A DNA stretch of 64,000 nt, taken from positions 1,798,001 through 1,862,000 of the forward strand of contig CAWCUU010000001.1 of assembly GCA_963798855.1 (NCBI GenBank), read 5' to 3'. This document shows, piece by piece, positions 26,403 to 34,297 of the stretch. The position numbers and the translations under genes are program-made. Source of the DNA: CAWCUU01 sp963798855 (GTDB lineage: Bacteria > Gemmatimonadota > Gemmatimonadetes > Longimicrobiales > RSA9). The notes beneath the pieces were generated by a model, which did not search any database, was not told the origin of the DNA, and saw only the letters and a program-made list of their open reading frames with translations. The first letter of the stretch is position 1, and every line of letters begins with the position of its first letter.

Positions 26403-26515
26403 GCCCCGAGGATCATTTCGGCCAGGGTGTTGTCATACGAGTCTCCCTCAGCTTCCGATGGACGGCTCGATGCCTATTTCAGCCAAGCGCTCGGTGTTCA
26501 CACCACCCGTTGTAA
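26403..26515 (-). mobile_element. IS3-family orfB remnant (different from the other IS3)
   Basis: The minus strand encodes NTERLAEIGIEPSIGS and, after a small shift, DSYDNTLAEMI. This is the conserved YTERLxEAGIxPSxGSxGDSYDNALAE motif around the third acidic residue of IS3-group transposases. Everything else of the element is gone. The surrounding 26300-26950 contains no other recognisable gene. Confidence 0.7.
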
Positions 26516-27017
26516 GCTGGCTTTTCCGTCGGGGTGTTGGCTGTGAGGCGGGCTGGGGAGTGGCGATGGATCTGCAGCCAAGGTCGGATCGAGCGCTGAT
26601 CCACCTGCGCCTAGGCCCGGTCCAGGTCCTTGCCATCGAGGCAAGCACCGCAGCGGCCCCCGGTGGTCTGCCCGCCAGCTGCTGAATCTCTCAAATCTGA
26701 GAGCCTGATCCGTACTGCAACGCCTCCATCTAAAGGTAGCCCGTTGCCACGACATAACGTAAGCGCATCCCGGCTTTTCGGCCCGCTTCTTCTCTTCGCA
26801 CGCAGCGCAATCCGCTTACCCACGGTGGAATTCCTGCTATCGTGTTTCAAGAACCTGCCGAGGCCGCCCGTCTTCTTTAACGAGGAACTCGCGTGAAGAC
26901 CTGGTGGACCACGGGTTCTGTCCCGTCGAGGAGGAAGTGGACGATTCTCCGAGTGGCAGCGGAGACGGAGTGCCGGAAGACGTCCTGGACGATCGGAGTT
27001 GACGTACCACTTGACGG

Positions 27018-28316
27018 GTGGTGGTGACCCAAGCCCAGCGCGAGGAAGTGGAAGCACTCATTGAACGAACAGGAACGCGCGCAGAAAGCACCATCGAGTT
27101 CGAGGCGGCAACCGCCGCCAGTGACGAGCAAACCGCGGACGTGCGCGACCTGGCCAATCAGCCGCCCGTGATCCGTTACGTGAACCTGCTCATGCGCGAC
27201 GCGTACCACGCGCGAGCGAGCGACGTCCACCTGGAGGCGGAGCGGGACCGGCTGATCGCCCGTTATCGGATCGACGGGGTGCTCGTACCGGCGCTGGCGC
27301 CGCCGGCCGGCCTCGATTCGGCAGTCGTGTCACGGATAAAGCTGCTGGCGGAGTTGGATATCGCCGAGCGGCGGCGGCCCCAGGACGGGCGGATCCGCGT
27401 TCGCCTGGAGGACCGGGAGCTGGACCTCCGCGTCTCGTGCGTGCCGACAATGTTCGGCGAGAGTGTGGTGCTGCGCCTGCTCGACCGCGGCGGACGACCC
27501 GTCGTCTTGGGCGACCTGGGCATGCCGGCGGGAATATTCGGTGCTGTCGAACGCATCTCGAGGAAGCCGCACGGGCTCTTCCTGGTGACCGGTCCGACGG
27601 GCAGCGGCAAGACGACGACACTCTACGCGGCGCTCGGGCTCCGCGACGGCGCGGCAGAGAAGATCATCACGGTCGAGGACCCGGTCGAATACGAGCTGCA
27701 CGGGATCGCGCAGGTCCCGGTGCACCGCTCGGCGGGCGTGACGTTCGCGACCGCGCTCCGCTCGGTGCTCCGGCAGGACCCGGACGTGATCATGATCGGC
27801 GAGCTGCGTGATCGCGAGACGGCGGAGGTCGCGGTCCAGGCCGCGATGACGGGACACCTCGTGTTTTCGACCTTGCACACCAATGACGCGGCGGGAGCGA
27901 TACCCCGGCTGCTGGACCTGGGGGTTCCGCCGTTCCTGATCGCCGCAACGCTCGAGGGCGTGCTCGCGCAGCGGCTCGTGCGCCGGATCTGCGACGGCTG
28001 CCGGCAACGCTACGAGCCGGAGCCCGCCGCGCTCACGGCGTTCGGCGCCGCCATGCCGGATGCGGCCGTCGAGCTCACGCGGGGGAAAGGATGCGCCGAA
28101 TGCCGTGGCACGGGCTTCCGTGGCCGGATCGGCATCTTCGAGCTGGTCATCGTCGAGGCCGGGCTCCGGCGATCGATCGACTCCGATGGCACCTCCCGGG
28201 ACCGTGACCCGCGGGCAGCCCTGCTCGGTGCCGCGTCGCTGCTCGACGACGGCTGGGCGAAGGTCCTCGCCGGCGAAACCACGATCGAGGAGGTGCTCCG
28301 TGTCGTCCAGGGGTAG
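27018..28316 (+). CDS. gspE: GspE-type secretion ATPase, copy B (N-terminus decayed)
   Basis: 432 residues. N2-domain start (DVRDLANQPPVIRYVNLLMR, ARASDVHLEAERDRL), C-terminal ATPase with Walker A GPTGSGKTTT, Walker B region DPDVIMIGELRDRETAE, His box STLHTNDAAGAIPR and the tetracysteine motif CDGC with CAECRGTGF. GspE powers pseudopilus assembly in type II secretion. The N1 domain that binds GspL is missing: upstream of 27018 similar codons (DHGFCPVE, GVPEDVLDD) are interrupted by stops. The start GTG is therefore only the first available one. gspG follows with a 17-bp overlap. Confidence 0.85.
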   Translation: MVVTQAQREEVEALIERTGTRAESTIEFEAATAASDEQTADVRDLANQPPVIRYVNLLMRDAYHARASDVHLEAERDRLIARYRIDGVLVPALAPPAGLDSAVVSRIKLLAELDIAERRRPQDGRIRVRLEDRELDLRVSCVPTMFGESVVLRLLDRGGRPVVLGDLGMPAGIFGAVERISRKPHGLFLVTGPTGSGKTTTLYAALGLRDGAAEKIITVEDPVEYELHGIAQVPVHRSAGVTFATALRSVLRQDPDVIMIGELRDRETAEVAVQAAMTGHLVFSTLHTNDAAGAIPRLLDLGVPPFLIAATLEGVLAQRLVRRICDGCRQRYEPEPAALTAFGAAMPDAAVELTRGKGCAECRGTGFRGRIGIFELVIVEAGLRRSIDSDGTSRDRDPRAALLGAASLLDDGWAKVLAGETTIEEVLRVVQG

Positions 28317-28749
28317 GTGGCCCGAGCGCGGTTTCACGCTGATCGAGATGCTGGTCGTGATCGCGATCATCGGCACGCTCGCCGCGGTGGTCGCGCCGGC
28401 TATCTTCCGCAACGTCGCGGACGCGCGCGTGAGCGCGGCCCGCAGCCAGGTCGACATCTTCTCGCTCGCGCTCGACGCCTACCGGCTCGACAACCTCGCC
28501 TATCCGACCACGCAGCAAGGGCTCGCGGCGCTTCGCATCGCGCCGGCGGCCGGCGACGCGCCGAGCTGGCGCGGACCATACCTGCGCAAGGCGGTGCCGA
28601 AAGATCCGTGGGGGCGCCCGTACGCCTACGAGTCGCCGGGGCGCTACAACCCGGACGGCTACGACCTCAACACGCTCGGACGCGACGGCCGGTCGGGCGG
28701 CGAGGACGAGGACGCGGACATCACCTCCTGGGGCGAGCCGCTGCGGTAG
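28300..28749 (+). CDS. gspG: GspG major pseudopilin, copy B
   Basis: 149 residues. GTG at 28300 has GGAGG six bases upstream. The prepilin signal RGFTLIEMLVVIAIIGTLAA has the cleavage Gly and Glu at position 5 of the mature chain. The C-terminal GspG features follow: PTTQQGLAALRIAP, WRGPYLRK, DPWGRPYAYESPGR, GRDGRSGGEDEDADI with the Ca-binding acidic end. It overlaps the 3' end of gspE, so it is translated from the same message. It is nearly identical to the copy at 33452. Confidence 0.9.
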   Translation: MSSRGRWPERGFTLIEMLVVIAIIGTLAAVVAPAIFRNVADARVSAARSQVDIFSLALDAYRLDNLAYPTTQQGLAALRIAPAAGDAPSWRGPYLRKAVPKDPWGRPYAYESPGRYNPDGYDLNTLGRDGRSGGEDEDADITSWGEPLR

Positions 28750-28754
28750 TCACC

Positions 28755-28985
28755 ATGCAGACCTACAGCTACCGCGCGGCGACGGCGGAGGGACGGGTCG
28801 AGGCGGGGCGGATGGAGTCGGCGAGCGCCGAGGCGGCGCGGAGCGCGCTCGCCGCGCGTGCGCTCTTTCCGCTCGAGGTCCGCCCGGAAGCCGCCGGCGC
28901 GCGGAGCTTGGCCCGCGTATCCACGGCCGATCTCGCGCTCGGGCTGCGCGGCCTCGCGGTGTTGCCCGAGTCGGGGCTGGGCCAG
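28755..28985 (+). pseudogene. gspF 5' fragment
   Basis: MQTYSYRAATAEGRVEAGRM to ADLALGLRGLAVLPESGLG is the N-terminal cytoplasmic part of the inner-membrane platform protein GspF. Similarity stops within the first domain and is replaced by the sequence leading to an RHS-tip-like frame. The gspE-gspG-gspF order is the standard one. Confidence 0.75.
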
Positions 28986-28999
28986 ATCCTGTCCCGCTG

Positions 29000-29365
29000 C
29001 ATCGTTTTACGCCCGGTCAGCAATGTGCGTTGCTCGCGGGGTATGCGGCGCTGGATCTGGGCCTTGATTTATCGACCGGATTCGGTCTCGCGCATGCCGG
29101 TACAACGCTCCTGCGAAAGGCAGTCGGACAGGTTGTTACGAGACCAATGATATGGGAGTCCAAGGCTGCCATCAAGTGGTCCGTTTCCCCGGCGAATATG
29201 AATAACATCACGAGCATAATGGGCGCCGTTGTTTGGAATGGCGACACGACTGGAGGACTTGGCTCGTTCTGGGATTACCTTCCGTTTGTTGGCAGTGCGA
29301 GGTCTGGAATCGCGGCCGGAAAGGCATGCGCTCCGTTTGTGAAACACTTCTTCGCGGGTAATTAG
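29000..29365 (+). pseudogene. Possible RHS tip end fragment
   Basis: The frame reads GQQCALLAGYAALDLGLDLS, then HAGTTLLRKAVGQVV, then IKWSVSPANMNNITSIMGAV, ending CAPFVKHFFAGN. It has no start codon apart from a TTG at 29030 and is fused at its 5' side to the gspF stump. Its position 5 bp before a small membrane protein gene, as in the other toxin-immunity pairs, is the main reason to regard it as the end of a tip. Confidence 0.4.
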
Positions 29366-29370
29366 CACTC

Positions 29371-29742
29371 ATGAGGGTCCCCCTGGTCAGTGCTGTGAGA
29401 GTATGCGTCACTCTTGCCGCTGGTTTAAGCGCGATCGTCGTCGGCATAAATGGGATTGCGCAACTGTTAGGCCGTTCACCCAACTGGGCAGACGTTTTCG
29501 TCGCGGTAATCACCTATCATGTCGCTGCAGCCGCAATAGGGATAGTCCTCGCGGTGGGTCTGCATCGGGTGCACTCGCGACTTGGGGCGGCAGTGCTGGG
29601 TTTCATTTGCGCACTTATCATATACCTGACGAGTGCGCTTGCGGTCACTGGATTTCAACTTGATGCGACGAGCTTGATCACGATGGTCATCTTCTCATTA
29701 ATCATTGGTCCGGTGATTGGAGTAGCGGCAATGAAATTGTAG
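29371..29742 (+). CDS. Small membrane protein, putative immunity
   Basis: 123 residues, four predicted membrane spans (VCVTLAAGLSAIVVGI, VAAAAIGIVLAVGL, AAVLGFICALIIYLTSAL, ITMVIFSLIIGPVIGVAA). It starts 5 bp after the preceding frame. The size and topology resemble the proteins at 5063 and 31515. Confidence 0.5.
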   Translation: MRVPLVSAVRVCVTLAAGLSAIVVGINGIAQLLGRSPNWADVFVAVITYHVAAAAIGIVLAVGLHRVHSRLGAAVLGFICALIIYLTSALAVTGFQLDATSLITMVIFSLIIGPVIGVAAMKL

Positions 29743-29797
29743 TGGTTCAGCCGAAATCGGACTTTTCGCGAGTTTGAAGGAGTGACACTTTTGCCCC

Positions 29798-31186
29798 TGT
29801 CGGGCGGCTTGGTCGCGGCTCACCGAACGGGGGGAGACATGGCGCAGAAGCGGAAGAAGACTCGGCGCTTCACGGTCGAGGAGAAGATGCGGATCCTGGA
29901 GGAGGCCCGCCAGCCGAACACGACGGTGGCGGAGGTGCTGCGGCGGCACCAGGTGGACGCCACGACGTTCTACCGGTGGGAGAAGCAGGCGAAGGAGGGG
30001 ATGCGGGAGGCGCTCTCGGAGCGGCCGGGGCGGAATGGGAAGGCGTCGGAGCGAGAGATCGAGCGTCTGCGGGCGGAGCTGGAGAAGAAGCGGGGGATCA
30101 TTGCCGAGGTGGTGGAAGAGAACCTCGAGCTAAAAAGGGGGCTCTGAAGCTGGGGTCGAAGTCGAGGCACACGGCCGGAGAGAAGCGAGAAGCGCTCCGG
30201 CTGGTGCGGGTGACGCAGGCTCGCACGGGCTGGACCGTTCGACGGATCCTGAAGCGGCTGGGCTTCCCGAAATCCCGCTACTACGACTGGAGGCAGCGAG
30301 CGGACGAGCAGCTGCTGGCGGACCTGTTTCCCGGAGCGCGGAGGTGCCCGCACGCGATCCTGGCCGAAGAGAAGGAGGCGGTGATCGAGTACGCGCTGGA
30401 GCACCCGAAGGAGGGGTATCGGCGGCTGGCCTGGCAGATGATCGACGAGGACGTGGCGTGGGTGAGTCCCTCCAGTGTCTATCGGATCCTGCGGGATGCG
30501 GACCTGCTGTACCGGTGGAAGCGGAGTCGGAAGGCGGGCGAGCCGCCTCCCGAGCCGGAGGCGCCGAACGAGCGGTGGCACACGGACCTGATGTACCTGC
30601 GGGTGGAGGACACGTGGTACTTCCTGGTCACCGTGCTGGACGCCTACAGCCGGTACGTGGTCCACTGGGACCTGCTGACGTCGATGACGGCGGCCGAAGT
30701 GCGGGTGGTGATTCAGGATGCCCTGAAGAAGACGGGTGCGAGCCCGGAGATCGTGACGGACAACGGGACGCAGTTCACGGCGAAGGACTTCAAGGAACTG
30801 GTTCGGGACTTCGAGCTGGAGCATATCCGGATCCGGACCTACCACCCGGAATCGAATGGCAAGCTGGAGCGCTTCCACCGCAGCACCCGGGAAGCCCTGG
30901 ACGAGCAGGAGCTGGAGAACCTGAGCCGGGCCCGACAGATCCTCGGGCGCTGGATCGAGTTCTACAACACCGAGCGGCTCCATGCCGCCCTGGACTACTT
31001 GCCGCCGGCCGAGTACTGGGCCGGAGATCCGGAGGCCAGGAAGAGGGAGCGGAGGGCGAAGCTGGAGCGCGGTCGAGAACACCGCGAGACCATAACCGAG
31101 CTCGGCTACAGCAGGCCGCCTGAGCAGCGGGCGAGGTGTAACTCTCTGCTACTCCCGATTTGTCCGAAAGGCTCTGAAGCGCGACA
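29798..31186 (+). mobile_element. IS3-family insertion sequence
   Basis: A 1,389-bp element with ends TGTCGGGCGGCTTGG on the left and, on the other strand, TGTCGCGCTTCAGAGCC on the right. The right end is defined by comparison with the remnant at 16325. It carries overlapping orfA and orfB with a slippery run (five A then five G at 30132-30141). The flanking bases (ccc and aaa) do not form a target duplication, so at least one flank has been rearranged. Confidence 0.8.
29839..30147 (+). CDS. IS3 OrfA (helix-turn-helix)
   Basis: 102 residues from ATG at 29839 (GGGGGAGAC ribosome site): KRKKTRRFTVEEKMRILEEA, HTH AEVLRRHQVDATTFYRWEKQ, then a leucine-zipper-like coiled coil (EREIERLRAELEKKRGIIAE) that mediates multimerisation. 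It ends ELKRGL and stop; ribosomes slipping back one base at A-AAA-AGG enter orfB. Confidence 0.9.
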   Translation: MAQKRKKTRRFTVEEKMRILEEARQPNTTVAEVLRRHQVDATTFYRWEKQAKEGMREALSERPGRNGKASEREIERLRAELEKKRGIIAEVVEENLELKRGL

Positions 31187-31304
31187 AAATGCTGAACACG
31201 AAGCCAGCTTAGCTGAAGCGGCGGCGGCCCTCCGACCAATCGTCCGTCACCGGCTCACTTCGCTGGTCGGTGCGCTCTCTTGCCGATCAACTATTGGCGA
31301 TTGA
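30135..31304 (+). CDS. IS3 OrfB integrase part (frame extended past the IS end)
   Basis: Entered by -1 frameshifting from orfA (KKGALKLGSKSRH). HTH_21 region, then the rve core with Asp in RWHTDLMYLRVEDTWYFLV, Asp in IVTDNGTQFTAKDF and Glu in YHPESNGKLERFHRSTREAL. Compared with the remnant at 16325, one C is missing near 31094 (ATAACCG versus ATCAACCG). The natural end NRARLQQAA with TGA at 31121-31123 is therefore bypassed, and the frame runs 118 bp beyond the element. The catalytic core is unaffected. Confidence 0.85.
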   Translation, partial: KGALKLGSKSRHTAGEKREALRLVRVTQARTGWTVRRILKRLGFPKSRYYDWRQRADEQLLADLFPGARRCPHAILAEEKEAVIEYALEHPKEGYRRLAWQMIDEDVAWVSPSSVYRILRDADLLYRWKRSRKAGEPPPEPEAPNERWHTDLMYLRVEDTWYFLVTVLDAYSRYVVHWDLLTSMTAAEVRVVIQDALKKTGASPEIVTDNGTQFTAKDFKELVRDFELEHIRIRTYHPESNGKLERFHRSTREALDEQELENLSRARQILGRWIEFYNTERLHAALDYLPPAEYWAGDPEARKRERRAKLERGREHRETITELGYSRPPEQRARCNSLLLPICPKGSEARQNAEHEASLAEAAAALRPIVRHRLTSLVGALSCRSTIGD

Positions 31305-31400
31305 GTTGAGGTCTGCGCTCGAGGCGCGTTGGTCCAACAACGACTGGACGGGGTTGTGGGTCTTCGATCTATTCAACTTTAAGTTTAAGGCCCTCGCGGG
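31191..31400 (+). pseudogene. Decayed relative of the membrane gene at 12167
   Basis: Nucleotide similarity to 12385-12470 and beyond: cgtcaccgg then ctggtcgg, ttgccgatcaactattggcg, aggtctgcgct, gttggtccaacaacgactgg. The reading frame is lost in several places. It begins right after the IS3 end, so the element may have entered or deleted part of this gene. Confidence 0.5.
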
Positions 31401-31514
31401 AGTAGAATTCCATTGGAACGAGGAACGACTATATCCCTATCTACGCTACATCTACGCTACAAGGCGTGCGTTAGGGAAGGCCGCATTGGCGTGCTTCTAA
31501 CAGACGATAGCGAC

Positions 31515-31918
31515 ATGACAAGAGAAAAACAGAAGACGAACGTTTTTGGGGGGATAAAGTGGGGTGTCGTGTTTGCTATAGTATACTCGCTAGTTGCTGT
31601 TGTAATTTAATATATTCTCTTGAAGGGGCCAGTCCCTTTACGGCGAATAATGTCACATTGGAGACCGCGATCCGTGGGTATTTCGCTGGTGGGATCGTGG
31701 CGGGGGTGTCGGTTGGTCTTCTTCGCCCTTGGACCCGCAGCCGGATTGGGTCAGTTATTGTCGGGATCTTGGTTGGCACACCAGCGATGGGGGCGATCAT
31801 GCTGACTGCGGACGGCCCGGCGGCACTAGCGAGATTTGACGAAATTTTCGCGATACTGGTTGGCGGAATACTTCTCGGCGGTTGGGGCGGTTTTCATTTC
31901 TGGCAGAAGTCCAAGTGA
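31515..31918 (+). pseudogene. Four-span membrane protein with a frameshift
   Basis: ATG at 31515: MTREKQKTNVFGGIKWGVVF, then IVYSLVAVVI, where a stop follows. Shifting frame near 31608 gives YSLEGASPFTANNVTLETAI, then GYFAGGIVAGVSVGLLRPWT, then GGILLGGWGGFHFWQKSK and stop. A+T-rich. The topology is like that of the other putative immunity membrane proteins; no tip is recognisable directly upstream. Confidence 0.5.
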
Positions 31919-31965
31919 GCTCAGCAGACTCCAGCTACGGATCAAAGAACCACTTCGGCCTGAAC

Positions 31966-33468
31966 ATGCGGCCGACACACCCATGGAGAAGTCATGGATA
32001 CGGAACCAGCGGTGATGGCGTGCACCTCCCGAGTCTGAGCCGCGGGTACCTGCTGCACAACAGGGTCTGCCCGCTGGAGCGCGCTGAGGACGGCACGGTG
32101 ACGTTTGCGGTCGCTGCAGAACTGCCACAGGACGTCCTCGACGATCTCGCGCTCGCCTATGGCGGCCCGGTCGTTTCGACGCTCGTTTCTCCCGAGGAGC
32201 TCGAAGCGCGGATCGAGCGCACGCTGGCGCGCGCGGCGCAGTCGATCGAGTTCGAGAGCGGCTCCCAGGCCGCGGACGACCAGACCGCCGATGTCCGGGA
32301 CCTCGCGAACCAGCCGCCGGTCGTCCGCTACGTGAATCTGCTCGTGCGCGACGCGTATCAGGCGCGGGCGAGCGACATCCACCTGGAGGCGGAGCGGAAC
32401 CGGCTCGTCGCGCGCTACCGGATCGATGGCGTGCTGGTCCCGGCGCTGGCGCCGCCGGCCGGTCTCGAGGCGGCGGTGGTGTCGCGGATCAAGCTGCTCG
32501 CGGAGCTCGACATCGCGGAGCGACGGCGGCCGCAGGACGGCCGCATCCGCGTACGGCTGGAGGACCGCGAGCTGGACCTGCGGGTCTCGTGCGTGCCGAC
32601 GATGTTCGGCGAGAGTGTGGTGTTGCGTCTGCTCGACCGGGGCGGGCGACCGGTCGCGCTGGGGGAACTCGGCATGCCGGAGGCGATCCTGGGCGCGGTG
32701 GAGCGCGTCGCGAGGAAGCCGCACGGGCTCTTCCTGGTGACCGGTCCCACGGGCAGCGGCAAGACCACGACGCTCTACGCGGCGCTCGGGCTCCGCGACG
32801 GCGCGGCAGAGAAGATCATCACGGTCGAGGACCCGGTCGAATACGAGCTGCACGGGATCGCGCAGGTCCCGGTGCACCGCTCGGCGGGCGTGACGTTCGC
32901 GACCGCGCTCCGCTCGGTGCTCCGGCAGGACCCGGACGTGATCATGATCGGCGAGCTGCGCGACCGGGAGACGGCGGAGGTCGCGGTCCAGGCCGCGATG
33001 ACGGGGCACCTCGTGTTTTCGACCTTGCACACCAATGACGCGGCGGGAGCGATACCCCGGCTGCTGGACCTGGGGGTTCCGTCCTTCCTCATCCCCGCGA
33101 CGCTCGAGGGCGTGCTCGCGCAGCGGCTCGTGCGCCGGATCTGCGACGGCTGCCGTCACTCCTACGAACCCGAGCCTTCCGCCCTCGCCCCGTTCGCCGC
33201 CGCGCTGCCGGCTGCGGCCGTGGGGTTCACGCGCGGGACGGGCTGCCCCGAATGCCGTGGCACGGGCTTCCGTGGCCGGATCGGCATCTTCGAGCTGGTC
33301 GTCACCGAGCCCGGGCTCCGGCGATCGATCGACTCCGATGGCACCTCCCGGGACCGTGACCCGCGGGCAGCCCTGCTCGGTGCCGCGTCGCTGCTGGACG
33401 ACGGCTGGGCGAAGGTCCTCGCCGGCAAAACCACGATCAAGGAGGTGCTCCGTGTCGTGCAGGGCTGA
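31966..33468 (+). CDS. gspE: GspE-type secretion ATPase, copy C
   Basis: About 500 residues and the most complete of the three copies. It keeps the N-terminal domain (LSRGYLLHNRVCPLERAEDG, ELPQDVLDDLALAYGGPVVS), then RASDIHLEAERNRL, Walker A GPTGSGKTTT, DPDVIMIGELRDRETAE, STLHTNDAAGAIPR and the tetracysteine pair CDGC and CPECRGTGF. The first 15-20 residues are of uncertain origin because the frame is open farther upstream and no strong ribosome site is visible. GTG near 32017 is an alternative start. From DVRDLANQPP onward it is almost identical to copy B. Confidence 0.88.
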   Translation: MRPTHPWRSHGYGTSGDGVHLPSLSRGYLLHNRVCPLERAEDGTVTFAVAAELPQDVLDDLALAYGGPVVSTLVSPEELEARIERTLARAAQSIEFESGSQAADDQTADVRDLANQPPVVRYVNLLVRDAYQARASDIHLEAERNRLVARYRIDGVLVPALAPPAGLEAAVVSRIKLLAELDIAERRRPQDGRIRVRLEDRELDLRVSCVPTMFGESVVLRLLDRGGRPVALGELGMPEAILGAVERVARKPHGLFLVTGPTGSGKTTTLYAALGLRDGAAEKIITVEDPVEYELHGIAQVPVHRSAGVTFATALRSVLRQDPDVIMIGELRDRETAEVAVQAAMTGHLVFSTLHTNDAAGAIPRLLDLGVPSFLIPATLEGVLAQRLVRRICDGCRHSYEPEPSALAPFAAALPAAAVGFTRGTGCPECRGTGFRGRIGIFELVVTEPGLRRSIDSDGTSRDRDPRAALLGAASLLDDGWAKVLAGKTTIKEVLRVVQG

Positions 33469-33925
33469 GGCAGACGTCGTTGGTGCGTTCGGTGGACGCG
33501 TGCGCGGCTTCACGCTGATCGAGATGCTGGTCGTGATCGCGATCATCGGCACGCTCGCGGCGGTCGTCGCGCCGGCGATCTTCCGCAATGTCGCGGACGC
33601 GCGCGTGAGCGCGGCCCGCAGCCAGGTCGACATCTTATCGCTCGCGCTCGACGCCTACCGGCTCGACAACCTCGCCTACCCGATCACGCAGCAAGGGCTC
33701 GCGGCGCTTCGCATCGCGCCGGCGGCCGGCGACGCGCCGAGCTGGCGCGGACCGTACCTGCGCAAGGCGGTGCCGAAAGATCCGTGGGGGCGTCCGTACG
33801 TCTACGAGTCGCCGGGGCGCTACAACCCGGACGGCTACGACCTCTACACGCTCGGGCGCGACGGCCGTCCGGGCGGCGAGGACGAGGACGCGGACATCAC
33901 CTCCTGGGGCGAGCCGCTGCGGTAG
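33452..33925 (+). CDS. gspG: GspG major pseudopilin, copy C
   Basis: 157 residues from GTG at 33452 with GGAGG upstream, overlapping the gspE end by 17 bp. The leader is longer than in copy B (VSCRAEADVVGAFGGRVR) before GFTLIEMLVVIAIIGTLAA. The body is the same except for a few substitutions (IFS to ILS, AYES to VYES, LNTL to LYTL, RSGG to RPGG). No gspF follows; the next sequence is the same as that after gspE fragment A. Confidence 0.9.
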   Translation: MSCRAEADVVGAFGGRVRGFTLIEMLVVIAIIGTLAAVVAPAIFRNVADARVSAARSQVDILSLALDAYRLDNLAYPITQQGLAALRIAPAAGDAPSWRGPYLRKAVPKDPWGRPYVYESPGRYNPDGYDLYTLGRDGRPGGEDEDADITSWGEPLR

Positions 33926-34272
33926 TGATCGACGGCGCGTGGACCCGGATCGGTTGCTGGGAAGCGAGACCGGCCTGACCGCAGCGACGTGGCGGAACGC
34001 GCCGTACCCGAATCCTGGATGGTCACGAGGTCGACCCGGTCGGCATCCGCGTCGAAGGCGTACAGGATCAGCATCCACCGCCACGGCCCGAGGATGAACC
34101 TGAAGCCCTTCCAGCGGCCGGTGAGCTCCACTCCGCTTTCGGGAAACTCGGTCAGCTACCCCAGTCGCGCCCGAACGCGCGAAGGCGAGTTGCCGGGCAG
34201 CTCGAGCGGCCGGATCAGCAGGTCGAGGTCGCCCAATCGAAGCGATTCGAATATGTCGGGGGAGGAAGACAT
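33926..34272 (-). pseudogene. ParE/RelE-like protein with an in-frame amber codon
   Basis: ATG at 34272: MSSSPDIFESLRLGDLDLLI, then RPLELPGNSPSRVRARLG, TAG at 34156-34158, then LTEFPESGVELTGRWKGFRF, then GPWRWMLILYAFDADADRVD, then TIQDSGTARSATS. The second half has the strand pattern of ParE/RelE toxins; the first half is unfamiliar. A Trp codon TGG would restore the frame. The 3' end is uncertain because of the joint with gspG. A decayed copy lies at 13300-13475. Confidence 0.5.
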
Positions 34273-34297
34273 CAACCTCAACCTCGAACCAGCACTC

